From Anaerolineae bacterium (GTDB taxonomy: Bacteria; Chloroflexota; Anaerolineae; Promineifilales; Promineifilaceae), in the NCBI GenBank assembly GCA_023384355.1, contig JAHDWL010000019.1, positions 17,891-57,446 of the forward strand: a DNA stretch of 39,556 bases. Reading direction: 5' to 3'. Made by a program: the position numbers and the translations under genes. This document shows, in pieces, positions 17,669 through 25,226 of this stretch. Each line of letters starts with the position of its first letter. The stretch's first letter is position 1. Below the pieces are notes generated by a model, which did no database searches, was not told the DNA's origin, and was given only the letters and a program-made list of their open reading frames with translations.

Positions 17669-19657
17669 CTATGGTTCCGGCCGGATGATTACCTTGTCAT
17701 CCGGCGCGGCCCCATCAGCACCGAACGCCGGCAGGCGCCCGGATGTGTCCCCCCAATATAGCCCAATTTGCACCTGATCGCTTGCCGGATTGAACAGGCG
17801 CGGCAATTGCAGGGTGTGGCGCTCGCCGACGAGTACGCCCGACCGCCAGCCGCCGGCCGGCCACAGCCCCCCGGCCAACGGCCCGTCGTGCTGGGCCAGT
17901 ATCCCTTCAGGCCCGATGACGTGGATGAACACGTTGGGCACGCGACCGTCATCGCCAATATTCGCCGCCTCCACTTCCCACGCCAGCGAGATGTCCACGA
18001 CATCCGGCGCGACGAGCGTCGCCTTAGGTTCGTGCAGCCGGAAGCGATCGCCGAAGGTCGCCGCCGGTTGGCCGGTCGCCGCGCCGGGCGCGATCAGATA
18101 GCGGGTGTAGAGCGAGTAGGGTTCGGGTTCCAGGTCGCCCCGCGCCAACGGGCCAGGCTCAACCGTCACTTGGGTCGGGGCGACCACCGCCCGCGCGAGA
18201 TAATCCAGCGAGTCGTAGGGCCAGGCGTAGACGGCCGCCGCTCCGTCGAGCGGGGGCAGACCGATCGCCGGGTCGAAGCTCGCTATCGTCAGCCCGTGCA
18301 GCAAGTAGCGGATCGACGGCCAGCCGTCCGAAAAGCGGGTGTCGAGGTAGACATCCAGCCCGGCCTCGGCGTCGGCTGCTGCCGACTGGGCCAGCCCGGA
18401 CGCCGCCGCTTCCCACAGGAAAGCCACATCCGGCTGCTGCGCGTAGGTCGCGTAGTCGCGCGCGGCCAGCAGGGCACTGCCGCCCAGCAGCAGGAGCGCG
18501 ATCCCTCGCCGCAGCCCAACCGACAACCGCGACCAATCCCACAGCAACCCCAGTCCGATGGCCGGCAGGAAGACGGCCCCCGGCAACACGCCCGCGGCGC
18601 GCAGGAAGTGGGGCGCGTCCTCGGCCAGGATGGTCGGGCCGAGCATCACCAGCTGCCAGATCAGCAGAAACGCCGCCGCCGGCCGTCGCCAGCGCCACAG
18701 GCACCAGCCCAGCCCGGCCAGAAACGGCCCGATCATGAGCCAGTCGAAGACGGGCCGGCCGGCCGGTGTGCCGGAGTAATCGAGCAGGGCGTTGTGGCGC
18801 AGGATGGTGTCGCCCCGCCAAATATACATGCCCAACGCCCTCCCCACGTTGCCCAGAAGCGCCCCGGGCAAATTGCCGCCGTTGATCTCCGGGCTGAGGA
18901 TGGAGACCTGCCCGGCGCGGCCGAAGATGAGCGATGGATCGGCCGCCAGCGTCAGGGCCAGTGGGGCGACCACCGCCGCCACCCCCACAGCGAACCACAG
19001 CACGCGGCCGCCGTCCCACAGCCGCGCCCGCCGGCCGGTGGCGACCAGATACGCGACAAACAGGGCCAACACCATCGGGGTGAAGCGAACGGCCAGGTAG
19101 GTATAGAAGCTAAGGCCATAGACCGCCCCCGCGGCCAGCCACAGGGTAGAGCGTCGCTCGCGCCAGGCGCGCGTCCCCAGCCAGAAGGCCAGCGCCAACA
19201 GCGGAGCCAGCAGTCCGGCCCGCAGCCCGATGCGGCCGAGATGGACGGGCCAGAAGGTGACGGCCCACAGGACGGCCGCGAACAGTCCGGTGGCCCGGCC
19301 GAACCACTCCCGGCCGAGCAGGTAGGTGGGGATGGTCGCCAGCGCCCCCGCCAGCGCCGCCGGCAGCCGCAAGGCGAACGCCGTGGGGCCGAACAGGGCA
19401 ATGGACAGGGCAACAAGGTAGATATAGAATGGCTCGCGGCCGTTGTTGGCCGGGAAGAACAGGGTGTGATGCCCGTCGAGCACGCCCTGGGCGTCCAGGC
19501 CGTTCCAGGCTTCGTCGCGGTAGGGGCCGGGCGGCCACTTGCCGAGGCGGTAGAGACGCATGCCCGCCGCAAGCATCACCGCCACCAGCAATAAAGCCCA
19601 TCCCCACGAGGATGGGCCGCGAAATTTATCCGTCAGCGACTTTCGCAAGGTTGCCAA
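17669..19657 (-). CDS. GT39-like membrane glycosyltransferase (ArnT/PMT superfamily)
   Basis: A polytopic GT-C glycosyltransferase that uses a lipid-phosphate-linked sugar and acts outside the inner membrane. After the first membrane helix comes the expected acidic loop with YRDEAWNGLDAQ, whose Asp-Glu is the catalytic position in the GT39/PMT group; the following helices (PFYIYLVALSIALFG, RLPAALAGALATIPTYLLGREWFG) match the family. A soluble C-terminal part follows about residue 420. The start is uncertain: a TTG at 19657 (or 19648), with no ribosome-binding site but a strong promoter immediately upstream. It is first in an operon with two Thr/Pro-rich surface proteins, which are its obvious candidate substrates. 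Confidence 0.85.
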   Translation of the reverse strand: MATLRKSLTDKFRGPSSWGWALLLVAVMLAAGMRLYRLGKWPPGPYRDEAWNGLDAQGVLDGHHTLFFPANNGREPFYIYLVALSIALFGPTAFALRLPAALAGALATIPTYLLGREWFGRATGLFAAVLWAVTFWPVHLGRIGLRAGLLAPLLALAFWLGTRAWRERRSTLWLAAGAVYGLSFYTYLAVRFTPMVLALFVAYLVATGRRARLWDGGRVLWFAVGVAAVVAPLALTLAADPSLIFGRAGQVSILSPEINGGNLPGALLGNVGRALGMYIWRGDTILRHNALLDYSGTPAGRPVFDWLMIGPFLAGLGWCLWRWRRPAAAFLLIWQLVMLGPTILAEDAPHFLRAAGVLPGAVFLPAIGLGLLWDWSRLSVGLRRGIALLLLGGSALLAARDYATYAQQPDVAFLWEAAASGLAQSAAADAEAGLDVYLDTRFSDGWPSIRYLLHGLTIASFDPAIGLPPLDGAAAVYAWPYDSLDYLARAVVAPTQVTVEPGPLARGDLEPEPYSLYTRYLIAPGAATGQPAATFGDRFRLHEPKATLVAPDVVDISLAWEVEAANIGDDGRVPNVFIHVIGPEGILAQHDGPLAGGLWPAGGWRSGVLVGERHTLQLPRLFNPASDQVQIGLYWGDTSGRLPAFGADGAAPDDKVIIRPEP

Positions 19658-19666
19658 AGCAAGGGC

Positions 19667-19694
19667 AGTATAGCAAAATACCCTGTCGAGTCAA
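19667..19694 (-). promoter_or_regulatory. Promoter of the GT39/surface-protein operon
   Basis: On the minus strand, TTGACT (19689-19694) and TATACT (19667-19672) are separated by 16 bases; each box matches consensus at 5 of 6. Transcription would begin around 19660, leaving almost no leader before the TTG start at 19657. Confidence 0.65.
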
Positions 19695-19743
19695 AAGGAG
19701 CGGAGCCTTGTTTCGCCCGACCGCAGAGGAATAACCTCGCCTG

Positions 19744-20874
19744 ATGCGCATACTCATGCTCTCCAAAGCCTGCCTGGTAGGCTCCTATCAAACCAAGCTG
19801 GAAGCGATCGCCCGTTTCCCGGACGTGGAACTGGTCGCCGTCGTGCCGCCGAGCTGGGACGATCCGAGCGGCCGCGTGCTGCTGGAGCGCCGCCACACCG
19901 AGGGGTATGAGCTGCTGGTCGACCCGATCCGCTTCAACGGCCGCTATCACACCTACTACTTCCCGTCCCTGCCGCGCCGGCTGGCCCAATTCCGGCCCGA
20001 CATCGTCCATATCGACGAGGAGCCATATAACCTGGCGACGTGGCGGGCCATGCGCCAGGCGCGGGCCGCCGGAGCCGCGACGCTGTTTTTCTCGTGGCAA
20101 AACCTCGCCCGCAACTATCCCCCGCCGTTCAGCTGGATGGAGCGGCAAGTCCTGTCGGGCGTCGACTACGCCATCATGGGCAACCGCGAGGCGGTCGACG
20201 TATGGCGTTCGAAGGGGTATCGCGGGCCGCACCGGGTCATCCCCCAGTTCGGCGTCGACCCGGAGCTGTTCGCGCCCCCGGCGACACCTCGCGACCCCGG
20301 TCGAACCTTCATCATCGGCTCGGCCAACCGGCGGCTGGTGCCGGAAAAGGGGATCGATACGCTGCTGCGCGCGGCGGCCGGCCTGCCCGGCGTCTGGCGG
20401 CTCCACATCGCCGGCGAGGGGCCGGATCTGCCGCGGCTCCGGGGTCTGGCGGCCGAATTGGGCATCGACGGCCGCGTCCACTTCGATGGCCCCATCTCGT
20501 CGGCCGGGATCGCCGCCTACCTGCGAGACCTCGACGCGCTGGTGCTCACCTCGCGCGCGCTGCCCAACTGGAAAGAGCAGTTTGGCCGCGTGCTGATCGA
20601 GGCAATGGCCTGCGGCGTGCCTGTCGTCGGCTCGCGTTCCGGCGAGATCCCCCACGTGATCGGCGACGCCGGCCTTATTGTTCCTGAAGAGGATATAGAC
20701 GCTCTTCGACGTGGGCTGTTACAATTGATGCAGGACGACGCGTTGCGCCTCGATTTGGCGCGGCGCGGTCGCCGGCGCGTGCTGGAGCATTACACCCAGG
20801 CCCAGATCGCCGCGGAAACCGTGGAAGTATACCGGAGCATGTCGGCTGACCCGCTCCGGGCAAACAATAAATGA
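19744..20874 (+). CDS. Glycosyltransferase family 4 (GT-B fold)
   Basis: A cytoplasmic retaining glycosyltransferase. The N-terminal acceptor domain begins MRILMLSKACLVGSYQTKLEAIA. The C-terminal donor domain has IIGSANRRLVPEKGIDTLLRA, HIAGEGPDLPRL and the E-x7-E pair in EQFGRVLIEAMACGVPVVGS. The 376-residue length is usual. It is the first gene of a plus-strand operon, and its stop overlaps the next start by 4 bases (ATGA). The sequence differs from the GT4 protein at 1426-2598, so the two are unlikely to be recent duplicates. Sugar specificity is unknown. Confidence 0.9.
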   Translation: MRILMLSKACLVGSYQTKLEAIARFPDVELVAVVPPSWDDPSGRVLLERRHTEGYELLVDPIRFNGRYHTYYFPSLPRRLAQFRPDIVHIDEEPYNLATWRAMRQARAAGAATLFFSWQNLARNYPPPFSWMERQVLSGVDYAIMGNREAVDVWRSKGYRGPHRVIPQFGVDPELFAPPATPRDPGRTFIIGSANRRLVPEKGIDTLLRAAAGLPGVWRLHIAGEGPDLPRLRGLAAELGIDGRVHFDGPISSAGIAAYLRDLDALVLTSRALPNWKEQFGRVLIEAMACGVPVVGSRSGEIPHVIGDAGLIVPEEDIDALRRGLLQLMQDDALRLDLARRGRRRVLEHYTQAQIAAETVEVYRSMSADPLRANNK

Positions 20875-21926
20875 CCGAACCGACACAGCCGGGGCATGAA
20901 TCCGGCGAACCGATGACGACCGAACAACCCGGCGGCGAGCGTCGCCCGCGCCTGGGTGTCCGCCTCTTTGGGCTGGCCCTGGTCATCATCTCCGTAACCC
21001 TGGCGACCTACCTTGTCGTCGCCTACTTCGCCTTCGAGAGCGGCCGCGCGGCGGCCGTGGCCCAGGCATCGACCTCACGCGCCGAACAGATCAATCGTCA
21101 GATAGAGCTGGCGCGCGAAGACCTGGTCGAGGGCAGTGTCAATCTGGCCCGCACCCGCCTGGAGTGGGTACTGACCCAGGAGCCGGCCAACGGGGTTGCG
21201 TCGTCGCTGCTCAGCGAGATCGCCGCCGGGCAAGCTGCGCCGCCCCCGGAGCCGACCGAGGAACCCGCCCCGGCCGCAACGGACGAACCGCTGGAAGCGG
21301 ACGCATCGGACGCCCAGCCTGAATTACAAGCCATTCGCCGGATGGTCGCGGCCAAGGATTGGGAGGGCGCGCTGCCCGCGCTGCTGGCTTTCCGCCAGCA
21401 GTTCCCCGATTATCAGCGAAACGACACAGACCGGCTCCTCTATGACACCTATGTCGCGCTGGGCCTGAAGCATGTCAATTCCGACAAGATCGAGATGGGT
21501 CTCAACTATTTCTCGCAAGCCGAGCGGCTGGGAACATTGCCGCAGGAAGCGCTCGACTATCGGGCGTGGGCCGACCTCTACTTTCAGGGCATCGCCTATT
21601 CCGGCGTCAACTGGCAGATCGCCAGCGGCTATTGGCGCGACCTGTGTGCCGCTGCGCCGTTCTTCAAGAACGCCTGCGAGCGCTTCGACACGGCTCTGGA
21701 GGGGTATGGCGACCAGCTCGCCTATCTGGAAGACTGGTGCCCGGCCGTGCCAATCTATCAGGAGGCGTGGAACCGCAACCCGACCGAGAAGCTGCAAAAC
21801 AAACTGTCGCTCGCCCGAGAGGGCTGCGCTAACGCCACCCCGGTGCCCATCACCGGCACTCTTCCCCTGACCGGCACCGCGCCTATCACCGACACGGCCC
21901 CGTCGCCGGGAGAACCGGGAGGCTAG
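20871..21926 (+). CDS. Membrane-anchored helical (TPR-like) protein of unknown function
   Basis: I do not recognise a named family. Residues 1-30 are a polar cytosolic tail, 31-54 a membrane helix, and 55-330 an external region of amphipathic helices with TPR-like spacing (NLARTRLEWVLTQEPANGVASSLLSEIA; KIEMGLNYFSQAERLGTLPQEALDYRAWADLYFQGIAY; VPIYQEAWNRNPTEKLQNKLSLARE). An acidic Pro/Glu linker lies around 120-145, and the C-terminus is a short Thr/Pro repeat. It is coupled by ATGA overlap to the GT4 gene and followed after seven bases by the LuxR-Kelch gene, so the three probably work together. Confidence 0.75.
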   Translation: MTEPTQPGHESGEPMTTEQPGGERRPRLGVRLFGLALVIISVTLATYLVVAYFAFESGRAAAVAQASTSRAEQINRQIELAREDLVEGSVNLARTRLEWVLTQEPANGVASSLLSEIAAGQAAPPPEPTEEPAPAATDEPLEADASDAQPELQAIRRMVAAKDWEGALPALLAFRQQFPDYQRNDTDRLLYDTYVALGLKHVNSDKIEMGLNYFSQAERLGTLPQEALDYRAWADLYFQGIAYSGVNWQIASGYWRDLCAAAPFFKNACERFDTALEGYGDQLAYLEDWCPAVPIYQEAWNRNPTEKLQNKLSLAREGCANATPVPITGTLPLTGTAPITDTAPSPGEPGG

Positions 21927-21933
21927 GGCTGGT

Positions 21934-23298
21934 ATGGCGGAACGGGGCGAACCTCTGAGCGACCGCGAACTGGACGTCTTGCAGCGTCTGGCCGCGGGTG
22001 AATCGAACAAGACGATTGCCGACGGGCTGTCGATCAGCCCGCTCACAGTGAAGACCCACCTGCGCAACATCTACACCAAGCTGGACGTATCGACGCGCAC
22101 CGAGGCGATGACAGTGGCCCTGCAAAAGGGTGTCCTGAAGATGGGGGCCGAGGGCGAATCGCTCGTCGTCGCCGACGGCCCACCAGCGCTGCCCATCCCG
22201 CCGTCGGACGAGGACGAGTTGCCCGCCGTGGCCGAGCCGGGCATCCCAAGCCCTCCGGTCGTCTCTCATCGCTGGCGCACGCTCAGCGTAGGGTTGCTGG
22301 GGTTATTTATCCTTGTCGCATCGGCGCTCATGTTCATCCAATGGCGCGACGGCAGCCTGATGGCCACGCCGGCCGAGCCGTTTGCCGAGCAGCCTCTGGG
22401 CGAGTCGAAATGGATCAGCAGCCGCCCCCTGCCCGAGGCGCGCGCCGGCCGGGCCGCGGCTGCCGTAGGCCTCGACGTCTACCTGATCGGCGGCGAGATG
22501 GCCGATGGTGTCTCTGATGACGTCCGTGTGTTCGACACCCGCGAGCGGACATGGCGGCGGGCGGCGTCCAAGCCCACAGCCGTAGCGTCGGCGACGGCCG
22601 CCGACCTGTTCGGCGAGATCTTCGTCCCCGGCGGGCTGCTTGCCGACGGCCAACCCACGGCCATCACGGAGGCCTACAGCCCGTCGCAGAACGCCTGGCG
22701 GCGCGTCACCTCCATGCCGCGCCCCGTCTCCGGCGCGCTGGCCTTGTCGGACGGCGGCTTTCTCTACGTGTTCGGCGGGCGGGACGAGAGCGGGTTGCTG
22801 GATACCGCCTACGTCTATGATCCGGCGGCCGACAGCTGGCGACCCATTGCCCCGCTGCCGGAACCACGCGCCGACGCCACCGGTGGCGCGCTGACCGGCC
22901 GGTTCTACGTGACCGGCGGAATGGGCGAGGACGGGCCGCTCGATTCGTGCGTCGTCTATGATCCGGTCGCCGATGCCTGGGACGGCTGCCCCGCCATGCT
23001 GCAGGCGCGCGCCGGGGCCGGGGCGACCGTGTTGCTGAACAAACTGTACGTGATTGGCGGGACGGCCGACCCGGCAACCGGTCACGGCGAGGTGTATGAT
23101 CCTAACGCCCGGACCTGGACGGTGCTGAACAATCCGCCGGGGATATCGGAGTGGTCAGACCCCGGCGTGGCCCACGTGGAGACGCGCATCTACGTTCTGG
23201 GGGGTCGGGTGAACGAGGCCCTGAGCGACGACAATCTGGTCTATTCCCCCCTCGTCTACCAGACCTTCATCCCCGCCGCCCCCTCAGACGGCGAATAA
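21934..23298 (+). CDS. LuxR-type HTH, transmembrane helix and Kelch propeller fusion (one-component membrane regulator)
   Basis: Residues 7-65 are a complete LuxR/GerE DNA-binding domain (LSDRELDVLQRLAAGESNKTIADGLSISPLTVKTHLRNIYTKL). Residues 70-112 are a Pro/Glu linker, 116-136 a membrane helix. From about 165 to 440 there are five or six Kelch repeats, each with a GG pair and a conserved Tyr and Trp six or so residues apart (VYDPAADSWRP, VYDPVADAWDG, VYDPNARTWTV). The propeller should face outside and the HTH inside, the same topology as ToxR/CadC-type one-component regulators. GGGAGG precedes the ATG. Kelch ligand and target promoters are unknown. Confidence 0.85.
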   Translation: MAERGEPLSDRELDVLQRLAAGESNKTIADGLSISPLTVKTHLRNIYTKLDVSTRTEAMTVALQKGVLKMGAEGESLVVADGPPALPIPPSDEDELPAVAEPGIPSPPVVSHRWRTLSVGLLGLFILVASALMFIQWRDGSLMATPAEPFAEQPLGESKWISSRPLPEARAGRAAAAVGLDVYLIGGEMADGVSDDVRVFDTRERTWRRAASKPTAVASATAADLFGEIFVPGGLLADGQPTAITEAYSPSQNAWRRVTSMPRPVSGALALSDGGFLYVFGGRDESGLLDTAYVYDPAADSWRPIAPLPEPRADATGGALTGRFYVTGGMGEDGPLDSCVVYDPVADAWDGCPAMLQARAGAGATVLLNKLYVIGGTADPATGHGEVYDPNARTWTVLNNPPGISEWSDPGVAHVETRIYVLGGRVNEALSDDNLVYSPLVYQTFIPAAPSDGE

Positions 23299-23316
23299 AA
23301 TGACCGGCCGGGTAGG

Positions 23317-24129
23317 TTACAACTGCCTGGCGCCACTGTGACCAAAACGCCGCCAGCGCAACAACCGCCGCTCGGCCAGCGTCACCAGTCCGTAGAGCGC
23401 CAGCGCCATCGCTCCCAGCGTGAGCAGCACCACGAACACCTCGTCGGTCTTGAACTGAAAGCGGGCCGTCACCAGCAGAAAGCCCAGACCCTGGCTCTTG
23501 GGCTGCACGAATTCCCCCACCAGCGCGCCGATAACGGCCAGCGTAGCCCCCACCTTCAGACCGGCCAGCACCGTAGGCATCGACGCCGGCATCTCCATCT
23601 TGCGAAAAATCTGCATCTTCGTGGCCCGCAAAGAGAGCATCAGGTCATAGAACTCCCTGGGCACGGCGCGCAGTCCGGCGATGGAGTTGACCAGCAGCGG
23701 GAAAAAGACCACGAGCGCGGCCACCAGCACCCGGGACCAGTACCACGACTGCACCCAGATGGTCAGCAGCGGGGCGATAGCGATGATTGGGATCGCCTGC
23801 GACGCGATGAGATAGGGCGAGATGAGGCGTTCGGCCAGCGGCGATTTTGTCAGCAGATAGGCCAGCGGCAGAGCGACGGCCACGCCCAGAATGAGGCCGG
23901 GGATGACTTCGCTCAGCGTTACCAGCGAATGACGAACCAGCCGGCCGTCCTGTAAAAGCCGCACGAACGCCTCGGCCACGTCCAGCGGGCCGGGCAGGAT
24001 GAACGTCGGATAATCGCCAATCACCACAATCGCGTGCCACAGCACCAGCAGGGCCACGAATGAGACCGCGATGACGGCCCAGGCCGGTCGTTCATCGAGC
24101 CACTTGAGGATAGGATTGCGACGCGTCAT
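23317..24129 (-). CDS. ABC transporter permease (SsuC/TauC/ThiX-like)
   Basis: A 270-residue inner-membrane permease of the nitrate/sulfonate/taurine/pyrimidine class (BPD_transp_1), with about six membrane segments. The N-terminal part has YPTFILPGPLDVAEAFVRLL, typical of SsuC-like permeases. The EAA loop that contacts the ATPase is at about residues 167-200 (EFYDLMLSLRATKMQIFRKMEMPASMPTVLAGLKVG). No ATPase or substrate-binding protein is adjacent, so the partners are encoded elsewhere. Its ATG overlaps the stop of the NfeD-like gene (ATGA), implying coupling. Confidence 0.9.
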   Translation of the reverse strand: MTRRNPILKWLDERPAWAVIAVSFVALLVLWHAIVVIGDYPTFILPGPLDVAEAFVRLLQDGRLVRHSLVTLSEVIPGLILGVAVALPLAYLLTKSPLAERLISPYLIASQAIPIIAIAPLLTIWVQSWYWSRVLVAALVVFFPLLVNSIAGLRAVPREFYDLMLSLRATKMQIFRKMEMPASMPTVLAGLKVGATLAVIGALVGEFVQPKSQGLGFLLVTARFQFKTDEVFVVLLTLGAMALALYGLVTLAERRLLRWRRFGHSGARQL

Positions 24130-24752
24130 GGCCGTCGCTGGCCCTGGGGGCGGTCGCCGCCCGCCGGGGGTTCGCCCGTGTCCAGCGGCGACACGACAGC
24201 GACGTGGTAGCTGACGCGCTCGATGATCACCGCCGTGCCTTTAGCGATGGACCGCCCTGCGGCCGATCGCGCCCCCAGGTTGATCGTCTCCTGGCCCTCG
24301 CGGAAGGTGATCTCGCCCAGTCCGCCGGCGGGGATGGGGATGACGACTGTGGCGTGGCGGCCGGTGGCATCAAACTTGAGAAGCGCCTCATCGGTGGGGC
24401 TGCTCGACGACAGCCCGGACAGCGCGCTCAGCGCGACCAGCCCCGTGATCATCCCGGCAGCCAGCGCCACGATCACGCCCGTCGCCGGGTCGGGATCGAA
24501 AAACAGTTCGAGGATAAGGCCGGCCGCGCCGAACGCGATCGCCCCCAGGCCGAGCGAGTAGCCGGCCGCCCGTGACAAGGGCGGCCGCGCCGCGTCTTTG
24601 GGGCGGGACTGGTGGCCGGGGGTGAAGCTGCGCAGCAGGGAGAAGATCGCCCCACCGGCCAGCGCCAGGCCGATGAGCAGCACGCCGCTGTAGACGATGA
24701 GAAGCGCGGGATTGAACAGGATACCGTCCATAGATAATTGATTCAGCCACAC
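24126..24752 (-). CDS. NfeD-like membrane protein
   Basis: About 208 residues: three hydrophobic segments (FNPALLIVYSGVLLIGLALAGG; YSLGLGAIAFGAAGLIL; TGVIVALAAGMITGLVALSAL), then a soluble beta-rich domain. That domain ends in GTAVIIERVSYHVAVVSPL, resembling the OB-fold of NfeD proteins, which act with stomatin-like proteins or membrane proteases. I prefer the GTG at 24752 with GAGAGGGA upstream; a TTG at 24797 and an ATG at 24731 are alternatives. No stomatin/SPFH gene is adjacent. It is coupled to an ABC permease, an unusual neighbour. Confidence 0.65.
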   Translation of the reverse strand: MWLNQLSMDGILFNPALLIVYSGVLLIGLALAGGAIFSLLRSFTPGHQSRPKDAARPPLSRAAGYSLGLGAIAFGAAGLILELFFDPDPATGVIVALAAGMITGLVALSALSGLSSSSPTDEALLKFDATGRHATVVIPIPAGGLGEITFREGQETINLGARSAAGRSIAKGTAVIIERVSYHVAVVSPLDTGEPPAGGDRPQGQRRP

Positions 24753-24835
24753 CGTTTCCCTCTCACGGGGTCGTTTGGGCGCGGGTTCGCGAGTCAATCA
24801 TACCGGATTGCCGGCCGCAGGGCGATAAATCGCTC

Positions 24836-24864
24836 GTGTCAGACGGCGCGGTTTTTGTTATACT
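24836..24864 (+). promoter_or_regulatory. Candidate promoter for the 57-residue membrane protein
   Basis: GTGTCA (24836-24841) and TATACT (24859-24864) are separated by 17 bases, matching consensus at 4 and 5 of 6. The gene starts 80 bases downstream. Confidence 0.4.
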
Positions 24865-24944
24865 CCCCTGTGGTATATTCGGCAGTGTCCCCGCGGGGCC
24901 GCATCCGGATAAAATCAGAGATCAACCTTTGTGGAGAAGAAAAT

Positions 24945-25118
24945 ATGGGCAAGTCGCAACCGAAGCGGCGCACGACAACGACCAAGCCGCATCAGGCGTC
25001 GAAAGGTGCCAGCGCCAAGAAGAAACCAGTCAACTGGACGCAGATCATCCTGATCGTGGTCGGGGTGATGATCGTCATCAGTATGATCCTGTCGATGTTA
25101 ATCGTGCCCGGCAGCTAG
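24945..25118 (+). CDS. Small single-span membrane protein (57 residues)
   Basis: A basic N-terminal half (MGKSQPKRRTTTTK ... SAKKKP) is followed by one hydrophobic helix at about residues 31-53 (TQIILIVVGVMIVISMILS) and a very short tail. The basic side should stay in the cytosol. GGAG lies eight bases before the ATG, a promoter-like pair lies upstream and a terminator follows, which supports a real monocistronic gene. I do not recognise the family and propose no function. Confidence 0.7.
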   Translation: MGKSQPKRRTTTTKPHQASKGASAKKKPVNWTQIILIVVGVMIVISMILSMLIVPGS

Positions 25119-25181
25119 GCTGAAATTTAACCGAGACAACCCACAGGCGGTCGCCCGACCGCCGGCCGATCGTAATTATTT

Positions 25182-25208
25182 GGGGCGGATTGCACATCAA
25201 TTCGCCCC
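25182..25208 (+). terminator. Rho-independent terminator after the small membrane protein gene
   Basis: A 10-bp stem with one G-T wobble: GGGGCGGATT (25182-25191) pairs with AATTCGCCCC (25199-25208), followed by a pyrimidine-rich CTTCCTCTTTTT run. A second small hairpin (25146-25163, GGCGGTC with GACCGCC) lies just before it. Confidence 0.7.
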
Positions 25209-25226
25209 TTCCTCTTTTTCGGGAAT

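Noticed and set aside
17768-19594. A 608-codon open frame opposite the GT39 gene
   Set aside because: Extremely rich in Arg, Gln and Pro with no domain, while the minus strand encodes a clear polytopic glycosyltransferase.
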